Position numbers and translations under genes: made by a program
Shown here: positions 24,401-37,100 of the stretch, one piece after another
How the letters are laid out: each line of letters begins with the position of its first letter
How positions within the stretch are numbered: the stretch's first letter is position 1
Notes under the pieces: generated by a model
What the model was told of the DNA's origin: nothing
Database searches by the model: none
Seen by the model: the letters and a program-made list of their open reading frames with translations, nothing else
Source of the DNA: Patagioenas fasciata
Lineage: Eukaryota > Chordata > Aves > Columbiformes > Columbidae
Direction of reading: 5' to 3'
Length of the DNA: 64,000 bases
Assembly (NCBI RefSeq): GCF_037038585.1
Contig: NC_092520.1
Coordinates: 12,779,001 to 12,843,000, forward strand

Positions 24401-25099
24401 CTGCAGTCTTCCACTTCTATTCCAGCAGACTTTGCACTGGTTGTGTTTACTCTACCACTTGGCCTAGGGGCTCAGGACTGTTCCATCACACAGAATTATT
24501 TAAATAAATGACATAGACATTGCCTTTGGGTCTACTGGGTACCCCCTCTGCCCGATGGAGTGACCCAGCACAGGCTGTGTCCAAGAGGCTCTTCATCTCC
24601 TTTGAGGTAGCTGACCAAAATCCAGCCCAGCCACTCTTTTCATCTGGAAGCCTATTTTCCCATTTTTAGAACTTTCTGCTCATTGTCATGCATAAACCAC
24701 AACGGCACCAGGAGCCTTGAAGAGTTCTCATCACACCCATATTCAGACCTTTCTGACCTTTTTGTCCCAGCTTTTGTTAGTTTTTGTACACAACTGCATG
24801 CAGCCAGATAAGCTGGACTTCTGTTGTCGTGGGCAATTTTGGGTCCAGACCACTGTACAGCGAATAAAAAAAGGCATAGTTTTATGATAACTTGAAAATG
24901 AAAACTTTCTAGGATTCAACTGCTTGTTATTACTGATGACTAAGGTGAGAACATATCTGAAAGGAGCTCTGGTCCAGCCCAGCAAATGGATGCTGCTACT
25001 GAAGGTAGTGCCATGAGACTGTCATTTTATTCTTCCAGAGTGACAAATCACGCAATGGCTGAGGTGGCAAAGCACCTCTGGAAATTGTCCAACCTCTTG
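21401..25099. other. Intergenic, no gene recognised
   Basis: Unremarkable DNA of mixed composition. A roughly 25-base stretch at 23001-23025 matches the 3' end of CR1 ORF2 (CTGGACACATTCCTGTG) but is too short to call confidently. No exon with good splice sites and recognisable protein content was found. Confidence 0.55.
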
Positions 25100-26055
25100 C
25101 TCAGAGCCAGGTCAGTGAAAATAGGTTGCTCAGACTTGTGTCCAGTTGGCTTTGAATATCTCCAAGGATGGAGACTGCACGACTTCTCTGGGTGACCTGT
25201 TTCAGTGCCTAACCATACTGTGAAAACTACTTCTGCTCTGGATTATCCTGTGTTTCAGTTTGTGCCCATTATCTCTTATCCTCAATCTGAGCACTGCTGA
25301 GAAGTGTCCGGCTCTGTTTTTTTTTTCCCTCTTCCCCTTCAGGTATTTATATACATTGATATGATCCATATGAGCCTTCTCTTCTTCAGACTGAACTCTC
25401 CTGGCTCTCTCAGCCTCTCACTGTATGACAGATGCTTCAAACCCTTAATCTTCTTCACTGGACTCTGTCTCACCAGTGCTAAGTGGAGGGGAAGGGTCAC
25501 CTCCCTTGACCTGCTGTCAATGCCCTGCGTGATACAGCCCAGGAGGCTGTTGATGTTTTTCTCACAAGGACACATGGCTGGCTCAGCTCCCAGCCTGTGC
25601 TGGTGCCTCGGGTTGTTTGTCCCCTGGTGCCATTCTTTGAACTTCACTTTACTGAACCTTACAAGGTTCCTGTCAGCCCATTTCTGCAGCCTGTCCAGGT
25701 TCCCACGGATGGCAGCACAACCATCAACTCTATCGGTCCCTGCTCCCGCAAACTCACCAGCTGTGCACTGTGTCCCAGGACTGAGGGCGTTAATGAAGAT
25801 GCTAAACAGTAACAGCCTCAGCATCACACCTGGGGGTACAGCACTAGTGACTGGCATCCAGATGGATCTCATGCTGTGGATCAGAGTGCTCCAAGCCTGG
25901 TAGTTCAGCCACTTTTCAGTCCGCCTCACTGACCACTTATCCAACCTGTATTCATTCATTTACCCATGAGGATTTTGTTGGAGGTAGTGTCAAAAGCCTT
26001 GCTGAAATAAAGATAAATCACTTCCACTGGTGTGATGTTGGAATTAAACTGACCA
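25100..26055 (-). repeat. Old CR1 LINE fragment
   Basis: A reverse-strand relic of CR1 ORF2 with several frame breaks. From 5' to 3': YFSKAFDTTSNKI near 26030, then KWSVRRTEKWLNYQAWSTL, IFINALSPGTQC, a degraded FAGAGTD where FADDTK is expected, RLQKWADRNLVRF, INSLLGCITQGIDSRSREV, and SYSERLREPGEFSLKKRRL. A decayed 3' segment runs to about 25100. More diverged than the other copies in the window. Confidence 0.85.
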
Positions 26056-26339
26056 GGAAAACTGCCCTTCAGCTATGAACAGAAGTTCTCAACTCATGCA
26101 AGATGAGTGTTCACTGTGTATAACAGAACATTCTTCCAAAGATCTCAAAGTCCTTCTTGGAGTCAATTAAAATGCACAAATTAATCAAGTGAGTTGCCTA
26201 AGGTAGATTTGCAAAGTCTAATTTGTGCAGCAATATCTCCAGGGTCAGATAATGTAGCTGGTGGTGGGCAGCTGAGGAGGGGAGGAGGAAAATGGTCACC
26301 TCTGTCAAGGTAGATCCCATATTACTTCAAGAGACCTAC

Positions 26340-26535
26340 CAAAAGATGTAAAACAGAACACCCCCCAAAAAATCAAAACAAAACAAAAACAACCAGCAAA
26401 CCAAAACCAACAGAAAAAAAAAACACAAAACCAACCAAACAAAAATTACACAAAACCAAAAAAACACAACCCAACCAACCAACAAAAAAACCCCCAAACC
26501 AAAAGAAAAAAACAAAAACCACAAAACAACCATTT
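26340..26535. repeat. A/C-only low-complexity tract
   Basis: Nearly 200 bases made almost entirely of A and C on the plus strand, in CAAAA, CCAAA and CAACC words with very few G or T. It does not form a regular tandem array. It gives spurious Phe/Trp/Val-rich open frames on the reverse strand. Confidence 0.9.
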
Positions 26536-27427
26536 GGCCATTTGGCCAAAGAACGAAAACAAAACACTATCTGCTCTTGAGGTTGTTTAATGTTGAAGAA
26601 AGACGTTTCCCAGCAGACTTACGGAAAACTTTAGCTATACATCATTTGGGATGTTCATGTCTTTGTGTCTGATAATGGAATCCTTACTTCAGTTCACACT
26701 GTTCTCCTTCTTTTTATTATTCCAGACAGCCCAAATTCCAGTCACAAAGATGATCTCCTACCTGAGGGACAGAGAAAGCTGTGCTTTGCTGCAGCAGCAT
26801 TCCCATCTCTGTGGATGATGGATTGCCTTGAAGTTTTCAAGATCAGCGAAGTAAGTTTGCTTTTTTTAATGTGGATTTACAAATGTGCTGTTGTGGGGGA
26901 TTAATGCCTTTGAATTCCTCCTTTTTTACAGGAGCATGAAAGTCAGTGGTGAGCTAGAGCAGGAGAAGTTATTAGAAAACTGAGAAGCTTTGCTAGCTGA
27001 GGTGATGTATTCTCTAGCAGAGGTTTTAGTAAAGTCTGAGAACTGTGAGGCAAGATCGGTGTGTGGCACGTGGGGCAGGGCCAGAGAGCAGGGCATTCCT
27101 GTGGAAACCATGAGAGGGTCATCCTGGCCCCGTGCAGCTCATGGATCGTGTACAAATATCTCCCTGACAGTGCTAGAAATGTCTGGCAAACCTGCGAGTG
27201 CTTCTTTGCTTTCTTGCTAGACGCCAGCTGTTATTCCAGTGAGGAGGCACTTAATGAAGTCCTAAAAATGAGCGTAAGTGAGAAGGGAAAGAGTTGCAGA
27301 TTTCCCTCCAGAAGTGTTATGTTCCTATTTTTCTCATCTACATAAACTAAACATCCAAAGATACCTGGTAAGGATCTGATGAGATGCTGAGAACTCACCG
27401 CAAACCAAATGCTTCCCAAATTGCAAG

Positions 27428-27457
27428 TTTTTGTTTGTTTGTTTGTTTGTTTGTTTT
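27428..27457. repeat. (GTTT)n microsatellite
   Basis: About seven uninterrupted GTTT units. Confidence 0.95.
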
Positions 27458-29099
27458 ATTAGACATGACAGATACGATGTTATTAACCTCAAAATAGCAA
27501 GAAACAAGTAGCAGCTGTCTAGGCTGAGAAAAGTTAAAGGATACTGGAACTGTACAGAGTTACTGACACGGACACATAAAAGGGGCAACAGAGGTAAATT
27601 CACAAGAGGAAAGATAAACTGGGGCCCTCCAGTGCCCAAGTAAATTTTTTATAAAGCAAGGGCAAAGAAAAGGAAGAATTGCTGAACTGGAGGCAGTAAC
27701 CTGTCAGAGGAATGATTTCATGGGAGTTGGGTCATTTTCACCCATGCTGGCAACACCTCAAGGACTGGGTGTGCTGGACTGGAACAACTAGGAATTTTGT
27801 TATTAAGTATAGGCTAGAATTGCTTTTATATTTATTTTACTTGCAGCTAATTGCTTTCAAAACTTTGTCTGACCTTGATGAATGTTTGCTTTTTAAGCTT
27901 GCTGGGGGATGTTCTGAGGAGGGAGTCATATAAGGGTGGAAAATGGTAAACATTCAGGAGAGTACAGTAATTGTGTCTTTGCCATTTTAATCTCTTCACG
28001 TGAAGCACGGCCACAGAATTTAGTGGTATGAAATTCAGAGAAGCTTTGTAAAGGACAAAGTGTCTCTGCTGAGCATGCCAGGTACCCCTTGCAGTGCCAA
28101 GACTTTCCTATTTGAAGTCGCTGGGAGCTTTCTGTGGTGACGCTGGGTGGTGACATGATGGTGCTGGTGACGCTCTTCATCAAGGTCCTACTCCAGAGCA
28201 CTGCCTACTGGCTCTGGCTCCAGATGCTGTGGATCTGTTGCCCTTCAGGCCAAGCACATAAGCATGGAAAGGCTTTAATGTCAAACATTCGGAGTCTGCA
28301 GAGGAACAGAAGAAGTTGGACACAGTGGTGTAGAGGAAAGATACATCCATATGTAGTCATTTGCCTTTCAGAGTAACTGGGTGGGATGGCCAGTGAGTGG
28401 AATGGAGGCCTTGACATGAGGACATTGGACTTTTACTCTTATCTGGGCCAAGCAGCAGGTCCATGCCCTTGTGCAAATGTTGTGTGTCAGCTTTGGTTTC
28501 ATCCACACAGAGGACCATAGAGGTCCCCAAACTAGGCCATCCCCAAATCTTTCAGTGGAGTGTGCATGAATCAGTGTATAGCAACTGAGATTTAACAAGA
28601 GCCCAGCTCTTCTGGCGCTGTAGTAATGATAGCTTTGGTGTCTGCCTCAGCTAAGCACGACCTCACATGCTCCCACTCAAATCACTGGGCTGTGAAACAC
28701 TTCAGTGGGTGACTGCCTAGGACCATAGTTAATGGCAATGCTTTTAGTTTCTAAAACAGTTTTTTTCCCCTTTTCTAGACATGTAATAATTAATATTTCA
28801 TGACAGTGTCCAGAGACACAGGAAAGAATTTCTGGTCTTGGTTTAACAAAGCACATCAGCAGGACTGCAAGCACGGGAAGTTGTGTGCCCAGGTGTTTGC
28901 TAACACTAGAGAAAAACATAAAGTTGTGTGATATTTTTCTGATGAGGACCAGAATCTCCACCTTGCTGAGGATGGGTATTTTAAAGGAGACAGATGCTCC
29001 TCATAGGGAGCAAAGTCATCAGAGCCATATCTAGAGCTTAGGGCTGCCAGTCCTCCTCCCAAGCCACTGCACTTGCCTAGGTACAGTTCAGTGACACGT

Positions 29100-29330
29100 G
29101 GCTACTCGCTGAGCTTGCTGTGACCATGCATGGTGGCACCAGCAGAGTTTCTCTCCTTGTGCATGCACAGGAGGATGTTCAGCATGTGCTGGAAGCAATT
29201 CACCAAGCAGCACATTGCTTTGGCCTCGGCAGCTCAGTTGGCTGTCAGGGTTGGTCTGCTGTGGGCTATTTTGGATATGTCAGTAAATATCTTCCCTCCA
29301 ACAGTGCCAGATGTTTCCATGCACAGCAGC
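29100..29330 (+). repeat. Possible relic of a non-CR1 LINE reverse transcriptase
   Basis: The plus-strand frame reads LLVHAQEDVQHVLEAIHQA and continues AHCFGLGSS. This resembles the stretch just after the catalytic ADD motif in RTE- or L2-type reverse transcriptases (alternating Asp-Leu-Gln helix, then FGL and a beta strand). The usual FADDAAL just upstream is degraded, and the frame downstream decays. It is short and only suggestive; a chance open frame is the alternative. Confidence 0.25.
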
Positions 29331-30233
29331 TCCTACAACCACTTTGTAAAGGTTTTGTGGTGAGGGGCTTTCCAGAGTGTGGTTCAGGCTGGCTGTTGAG
29401 GGTGGGTTGCATTGAACCCTGGTGAGCCACTGCATGGCTGCCTAGGGAAGTATAAAATGACAACCATCCATGAGCTGTCACTGCAGGATCCTTCTGAATC
29501 TTTATTTCAGCTCCCATCTTAATGGAGGGATGGTCTCAGTCCATCAGACTTCAGGTTGGAGGCCAAACACACAAGTTAGCTGGGCTGCTTTTCTTATGAC
29601 CCATTGAGAGTTTATGCGAACAAGGTATCAGGGGCTTTTCTGTACAGACCTGGTGGGTTGAATCTTTTGGGATCTTGTCCTCAAGATTCCGTGTCCCTAC
29701 AGGCAGGTTCAGCATCAGTTTCCAGCACCTTTCTGTCATCACAGTCCTCTGAGGTCTCAACACACCAGCTTGTGCATGTGTGCCACAGCATCCCACCGCT
29801 CTGCTTGGGTAACACCTTCACACAAGTGATTTAACCAGGGGCTTTCAAGAAGACTCATTGATGAGTCTCTCAGGCACCTCCATTTTTCCAGCTGGTTGAG
29901 TTTCTGTAAATAGTGCCTATGTAAAACTTTATTATCCAGTCATTGAGGACTGCTCCTTCACCTTGTTCAGCTGCTTCTGCCCTGCCAGGTCAGATGAGAG
30001 GGGATGTCAGATTGGCTGCATGGGCTGAGACCGTGGCTGAGGAGAAGCATATGCGAAAGGTTTGTGGTATCAAGGAAAGCCTTCTAAAGTATAGTGCAGA
30101 ACTGATATTACTGCTGGGCTGCTGTGGTGGTTGCACTGCCTGCAGTAATCTGTGTATTTATAGGTCTGATGTGCTCCCCAGGGAAGATTATGCTAAAACT
30201 CAAGCTGTTGTAGTGGGAACAGGTTTGCTCACC

Positions 30234-30254
30234 TTTTTTTTTTTTTTTTTTTTT
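30234..30254. repeat. T21 homopolymer
   Basis: Uninterrupted T run, intergenic. Confidence 0.95.
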
Positions 30255-30508
30255 AATCAAGGATACCCAAACTATTAAACATGAATTTTGTGGTGAGAAA
30301 AGTATGTGACTTGAGAATGCCATAAACATTGGAGCATGATTTGCAGCCTTGCCTTTGGGTGGGGTACCAGGGACACCCCGAAGCCAAAGCGTGCTGAGAC
30401 CCACAGTGCCCCATGGTCACCACCACAAGATCATGCTCCATCACCACACACCTTTAATCACTGCAGAATTTGAGCTCACACATTCTCCTTGGACGAACAG
30501 CGTGCATC

Positions 30509-30514
30509 TTTATT
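30509..30514 (-). terminator. Candidate poly(A) signal of the choline-transporter-like gene
   Basis: Reverse-strand AATAAA 117 bases beyond the stop codon at 30631. It is the first canonical hexamer downstream and gives a short 3'UTR. A longer alternative is possible. Confidence 0.5.
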
Positions 30515-30630
30515 ACCCTGTGAGGACTTTAAATAATTAATTACTGGTGAAAGCAATGGGAAGAGCAATGCTGTTTGTGCCAGACTGTAATTGCTGGAGG
30601 CACCTTGACATTTCAAATGAGCCTCCACAT

Positions 30631-31152
30631 TTAATCATGATTCTTTTCCAGTGCAACCACTGATGAACCCATCTGTTTCTCCATCTGCTGCAGGGGGATG
30701 AGGGTGCTGGCTCCCCCTGTGATATTGCAAACATCCCACCTGCGGGGAAGGAGGTTTCGCTCAAACAAAACCACAGCCAGGTTGGAAACAGCAATGATCG
30801 TCCCGGAGGTGAGAAGCACGTTGAATGTTTTAAAGGGGAAAAGCTGACTGTAGGTCCCATTCACCAGGGAGCAGGTCAGGTAGCAGATGGTGGGGGGGAT
30901 GCTCAGGGCAGGCTCTCCTGCCAGCAGCCTCAGGAGGAGCCCAACTAAGAAGCCAGCAGCTGAGCCGTAGGTGTTGGTGCTGGGAACGAAGAGGGCACAG
31001 CAAAGCTGGGGGAAGAGCAGAGCGTACACCAGCTCCCCGCTGAGGAACCAGAGGTCATAGACAGAGCTGGAGTAAAAAGCCAGACCAGCAGCCTCTGCCC
31101 CAAACACCAGCATGGAGGTCCTCATGGCCCATAAGACCTCTGTCTCTGTAGC
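30631..31152 (-). CDS. Choline-transporter-like exon 8 (last coding exon)
   Basis: Acceptor ATTTTACAG. Reads [20 protein letters not shown] through [23 protein letters not shown] (Glu451), [14 protein letters not shown] and LPRRWDV. It ends about 35 residues later at a TGA (30633-30631). Human CHT1 has roughly 80 residues after this point. Confidence 0.94.
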   Translation of the reverse strand, partial: ATETEVLWAMRTSMLVFGAEAAGLAFYSSSVYDLWFLSGELVYALLFPQLCCALFVPSTNTYGSAAGFLVGLLLRLLAGEPALSIPPTICYLTCSLVNGTYSQLFPFKTFNVLLTSGTIIAVSNLAVVLFERNLLPRRWDVCNITGGASTLIPLQQMEKQMGSSVVALEKNHD

Positions 31153-34100
31153 CTGTAAAATAGGAGATCATAACATTACAGACACAGTGTTTTTTGGCCA
31201 GGGAGGCAGCACCGCCCTGCTCTGGGCTGGTTCCCACCAAGCCCTTTATGCTTTCAGACAGTGCTTTTGCCACCAGTGGCCAACCCACGGTAGCTTGTGT
31301 AATTTTAAGGGGCGTGGTTTTATGCCGTTTCCATTGATATACTAGTCCGCTATCAGTCATTTTTAAAGAGCAAAGCTCACAAATGCGGGTGTTTGTACCC
31401 CGTCCAAGGGCATGAACAGCCCTGACCTATGTCTGAAGCTCTGGCTCCAGAACTCAGTTCAGCAGCAGGAAGACAGGCACCTCTAATCCCACACCACACA
31501 GACTGGATTTGAAATGGTCTTGAAACAAAAGCAGTTGTCCTGACACCAAAAGTACTGAATGCTGTAACCAAGTACCTTTTTCCTAAGGAGTTTCCTGTAG
31601 ATGTTGTGAGCAAACATGGAGCTGGCAGAGAGAAGAGCTGAGTCTGCAGAAGACATTGCAGCAGCAGCGATGGCTCCCAACCCAGCAATGGAGATGTATG
31701 CTGGGCAGAGATGGTGTAGAACAAGTGGCAGTATCGTTGCCGATTCCCCCCTTTCAAGTGGACTTGGAAGACCATAGCTTGTCTGGTTCCAGTCTTTAAA
31801 ACAGAACAAGGAAAAGTCACAACAAATCCTTCACTGACATTTCTGCTGTCTTTGAAACTGTCTTTCCACAGAGCTCAGTCACAGCAGGGATAAGGACTGG
31901 AACCCACTCAGTATTTTAGGACTCAGATTCATTTGTTGGATTCTTTTGATCTCTTGTGATTCCCCTTAGCTGCTGCAGCTCTCACTAGATCAAATAGTTT
32001 CCTTTTCCCCAGTAGCATCTACAGAAATAACTGTGCTTCGTGTGTTTCCTGGAATGAGGCACTTTAAGGTCAATCTTCTAGACCTCGGCCATGAGGAGCA
32101 GGGAGTTTTGTTCTGGTGCCCCTAGTGACAGATGGATTCATGAGTTCACCTTTAGTGATCCGGCTGCTCTTTAACCCTTGCTATAAACCAACACAAGACT
32201 GATCTCCTGGGCAGGGGCTGTACTACTTGATTGCTTCAATCAGATTTTCTCCTGGACATTATTAACAACCTATAGTAATATTACTGGGTCTTGCATACAG
32301 AACGCATTAACAGAAGTGGGCATAAGTTTTCTTGGAAAATAGGATTATACAGCATTTTACAGGGTCTGCCTTCATATTTTCTCACCACAAGGTCCATAAG
32401 ATGCTGTTTCACCATGATGAAACAGCTTTAAACAGGTCTTGGACCCGCTTAAATGTCTCTAGGTAGTCATACACTGAACCTCAGAGGGCTCCACATTCCT
32501 GGCACAAGCTTCTAGCACTGAAGGCTTGTAGGTACTCAGAACTAGGTAATTTGAAGTCTAAATCAGGACTTCTCTGGGTCCCATTTTAATCACCTTTGAC
32601 AAAAACATGTTGATTATTCAGAGGCAAACTATTTAGTTTTACCTGTTGATGCTGCAACTGCGCCAATGAGCACAGAGGGAATGGACATCAAAAAGCACCC
32701 AAATCCGGAGAGGTAGGAGATGAGCCTTGCCTGTCCCAGCGAGGCAGTGGAGAGCACTCTTTGGAAGTAGGTTTGCCATGGGATGCTGCCAAGCACCTGA
32801 AACGTTCAGATGTTACTGGTTGTTGGTTGTTGAAGGGCATCATCCATCCATTCAGCAGAATAATAATCTTCACTGTTATAACCCCCTCACTTCGAATATA
32901 TAAACTTTGCCCAGCTTTAACCATTGAGGATGATATTTGTCATGGCTGAGGGTGTGTTTTTCTTTGTTTTCATTGTGATGGATGCAAAATTTTGATCAAA
33001 ACAGGTTAATGGTTTGGCATGCTGAGAAAGCAAAATAAAACAGGTTAAAATTAAGTTGCTTGGCATAGTAAAACAGGTACAGAGGAAGGAAAAAAGAAGT
33101 GTTTCAGGAATGGAACTTTTAAAAAAATCTACACAAACGTAGATAGAGTATAATACAAAATTAAAAATAAAATCACCATTTTCACTTTCTTAGCAGACAG
33201 ATTTCATCAGATAAAATCTGAAGATTCAGTCCTTGCCAAACAAGCTCAAGCTTCTGTGTGCCCCTACTACCAACCTAGTGAGAGCGTAACAACCTCCTGC
33301 AGTCTTAGCTATTTTGTTGGCTCGAAAGTTGAATTGCGCAGTGGAGCCAGTGGCACCATGCTTGCTGACGACCTGCAATTGTGTCATTTCAATATTATTT
33401 TTTCAAACAGAGGGAATTTTACATAATTATGTTAAAAGCACACTATTGAAGCTGCAAGACCAGCCTCTCAAAAGGTCGGAAATGCATCATTTAGTGCCAG
33501 GGTGGCAACCAGTTGCCTGGATGATCTTACTCAAGAGGTACATACCTTCATGTGGGTAAAGGATGGAGTGTCCCTGCTGCTCCTTTCCTTCCCTTCCCAC
33601 AGCTGAGCCCTGGATCTCCCTGGCCAATTCAATGTGCTGTTCAGTGACTGAGAGAAAGTTTTACACATCATCCTGCCCCTATCAACTGTGCAGCATAGGG
33701 TTCCTGGCTGGAAGAACCCACAAGTTTTCCAGACAAGAAGTCCCTGCACAATCCCTTCTCCCAAAAACCTGTCCAAGAAATATTCCATACCAGGTAGAAG
33801 AAATCATCCAGCCACCTTCCAAGATACTGTTTTTCTATTTTCCCAATCCAAGGCTCTTGGTAAGATATATGAGTTGCAGTGAAATAAATACTTTCCGTCG
33901 CAGAGTTCACCAGGGCAAAGGGGATACAAACCCACTAGGATAGAGACAAAAATAGTTAGCCATTTCCTGAGGATCCATGTTCTTGAAGAATCTGTTGAGA
34001 TGTTGAAATTAAAGGTAGATGTAGAACATAAAGTTGCATAAGAATAAACCCAGACTAAGAGTCTTCCTTTCTCCCCTTTCCTGACTCTAAATCTACATGT

Positions 34101-37100
34101 TTCTGGTTCTTGGCATCACCAAGAACATGAATCTGTAATTTAAGTCAGTTGGTGCTGTCAGTAGACAGATCTCTTTCTAGCCAAGATTGTTCTGGACATG
34201 TTCTGTAGCCGTGTTCACCCAGCAAGGCCAATTGCTTGTGTGAGCACTCAATGAAATGCATAAAGACCATAAGACCTTTCCGGAGAACCATTGTCCTGAA
34301 AAGGAACAGTAGAGCAAGGGTTATTAGAGATATTTTTTGCCTGAGAGATACTGAAAAGAAGAGGATTTTGTCTCTTAGTTAGGAAACTGTTAAAAAAGAA
34401 ATGCACAGCACTTGCCAGGCTGAGGGTAATGAAAACCAGCTGGATGACATCTGTGTATGCCACAGAGTAGAGGCCTCCCAGCAGAGTGTAGAGGATGACA
34501 GTACATGCTGAGATGATGATAGCTACAGAGCCTCCAATGTCCAAGATGACCCTCATTGTTGCTCCTGCAGACAAAGTTGTCACGTATTTTAAGACAGCTT
34601 TCATATGTGCAGAATACAGAATAAACAGGGGTATGTTATTCCCTTGATGCCAGCACACCACACTTTATGAAAAGTGCACAGTCTACAGAGAGCAGGCAGA
34701 CTGAGGACTCAGAAGGGCCCGTGTTCCCTTTCTGCTCCTGCTGCCACCTTGCTGTATGGTCTTTGCCAAGGCACTTTGCCTTTTTACATCTGCTTTTCCA
34801 CAGGCAATGTGATGGTACTAACTCATATTGCCAGACCTCTCTGCTATAATATTATTAATATATACTACTGTCATTTATTTTAAACCTAAAACCATATTTT
34901 CCAGAAATGAGAAATGCTTGTGTTCCTCTCACAAGAGGAGACATTAGTGCAACACAATTCCTCAATTTGTATTATACTCTGATAGTTGTGCCACACCATC
35001 TTTAACAGATATAACGGCAAAGTGAGTATTTACCCAGGGATGCCAGGATAGCTGCAAACCAGAACACCTCTCCTAGCAGAGGTGGAATGAAGAGTAAGCT
35101 TCCCATCACATTCCCATAGGTTTCTTGAAGAGGATCCATCACCGTCACATAATTCTTGGATCTCATTGGATTTACGAAGAAGAAACCACCTATCAGAAGT
35201 GAAGACATTTTGGTAGAATTTTGCATGTATTATATTCCAGGAAAAAAAAAAAAAAAAAAAGTAAGAATACTATGGTATTTGGGTATCAGAACTGTACAGT
35301 GAATGTGGAATTCATACATAATGGACCTTAGAGAATGATGCAGCCAACCAGACAGTGGGACCTCAATTCGCTTGCCTAAATATGGGCTATTATCCATCTG
35401 AGAGGTCCCAGGTTACAGAGGACATCTGCTTACAGCTGGCAGATATGACCCTTCACTTTTGGCAGACATACATCTTTCTGGAGTGTCTGCTGGAGGCCAG
35501 GTAGGTCCCTCTAGGGCACCCCAGATGCCGTAAGATGTTTGTGTGGATATAACAGGAGCTTAGCTCAGATGACATCCACATATAGTGTCCTCTCCATCTC
35601 CAATGACCTACCAACATGAGACACAAAGTTTTCTGAAATACATCCTGTAGAAAACCTCAGTAGTCAAAATGATGCATTGAAGACTCATGTCTGGCTAAAA
35701 AAGAGGGTAACTTTTGTCCTTGAGCATGTGATGCAACATGTTGATATGTGTTCCTTTTCTGGTTACATTTTCATTTTGATGGCTTCATTGTCTGTTCCCA
35801 GAACTCTATTATTTTAATCTGTACATTGAGCTGAGTCCGACCCGCCTTCATCTAAATATTAGACTTCAGACGTAGAGCCATCTCATTAAAACCAAAAAAT
35901 ACGTACTGTGCCTAACCCTGAAGCCAACAGGACTGCTTGTCTGGGCACTGCTGACCTGAGTAAAGATTGCAGGATCAGACCTGCACTCCCCAATTTCATT
36001 AGTAAGAATTGCTCACATAAGAAGTGCTGGCAGTAAATTCCAAGCCTGATTCATGTTCGTGTCAGTTGGACTCTTTTGTCTGACTTGAGAATAAAGGTTA
36101 TTGTTCTTTTAGAAATCCTTGTGCAAGGTGTGCACAGGTCTCCTTGCTTTAATCATCCCGTGTCCCTAGAGAGTTATGGTATAACTCAGTGGGGACTGGA
36201 AGAAACTTTGGTGTTGACAAGATGGCTGAACTTCAGCATGAGTCCAATCATTCTTGGAGTTAGAAATGGCAACTTAGGTAATTTAGCTTAGTTTCAACAA
36301 AATAGTGACCACCTGGAAAGTGGGATACACTACAAATTCGTCCTGAGATGAGAGTACTCAAGAGAACTCATTTTAGTGGAAAAATCAAGATAGTATTATT
36401 TCATCACACAGAAATTTTGAAGAAAAAAGTTTGAATTGTATCAATGCTCTCGATAGTCTATGAATAAGAGACAATGATAAAAAAGCAACATGCACGTAGC
36501 CACATGCTTCTAAAGTTCTCAGATAAGATTTTTGTCCTATAAATTGCTTCAAGCAGGCAAAACTCTACACTAGATCCAAGCTACCCCAATTTCTTATGTT
36601 TCAGTTTAGAGGATAGCATTATAAATGCTTATTCTGGATCTGAAGAAATACAGTTACCTTTAAAATATACTCTATATGCTGTTACACATCTTAATATACT
36701 CCTATGATTTTTTTAAAGCTTTTCTGTCCTGATTACATGCATTATTTACCAATAACAAGGGATAAGGCAAATCCCATAGGTGCCTGGACCCACAAGAGTC
36801 CTTTTGAAGGCAGGTAGACAATTTCAGCTGTGCCGTTGATATACGCTCCTCCAACCCAGGTGGCTGTAAACATGGAAAATGGAAAGGTCAGTATTGTGAT
36901 ACATATTCTCAACTAATCTTGTAGAACACTCTGAGAGCCTGCAAACATATTTTTCATACAGATATTTAATCACACTTCTATTTTCCTTACAAAGCTTTCT
37001 CCCATAGTGAGACGTGCTGCCGAGTATGAGACAGTTTTAGAATCCTACGCTAAATAATTTCCCAGGTTCAAGAATGAATATCTATGTGTGCATAGAAAAG

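Larger units (their letters stand above)
26536..30508. other. Intergenic upstream of the choline-transporter-like gene's 3' end
   Basis: No gene recognised. It contains a (GTTT)n microsatellite (27428-27457), a T21 run (30234-30254) and a possible LINE relic at about 29100-29330, listed separately. A stretch near 28290-28370 translates to NIRSLQRNRRSW followed by VVICLSE, vaguely like a LINE endonuclease start, but it is too weak to call. Confidence 0.5.

Noticed and set aside
28134-28376. Frame with NIRSLQRNRRSW and VVICLSE, similar to a LINE endonuclease start
   Set aside because: Match is short, spacing to the possible reverse-transcriptase relic at 29.1 kb is wrong for one element, and the frame stops at once.
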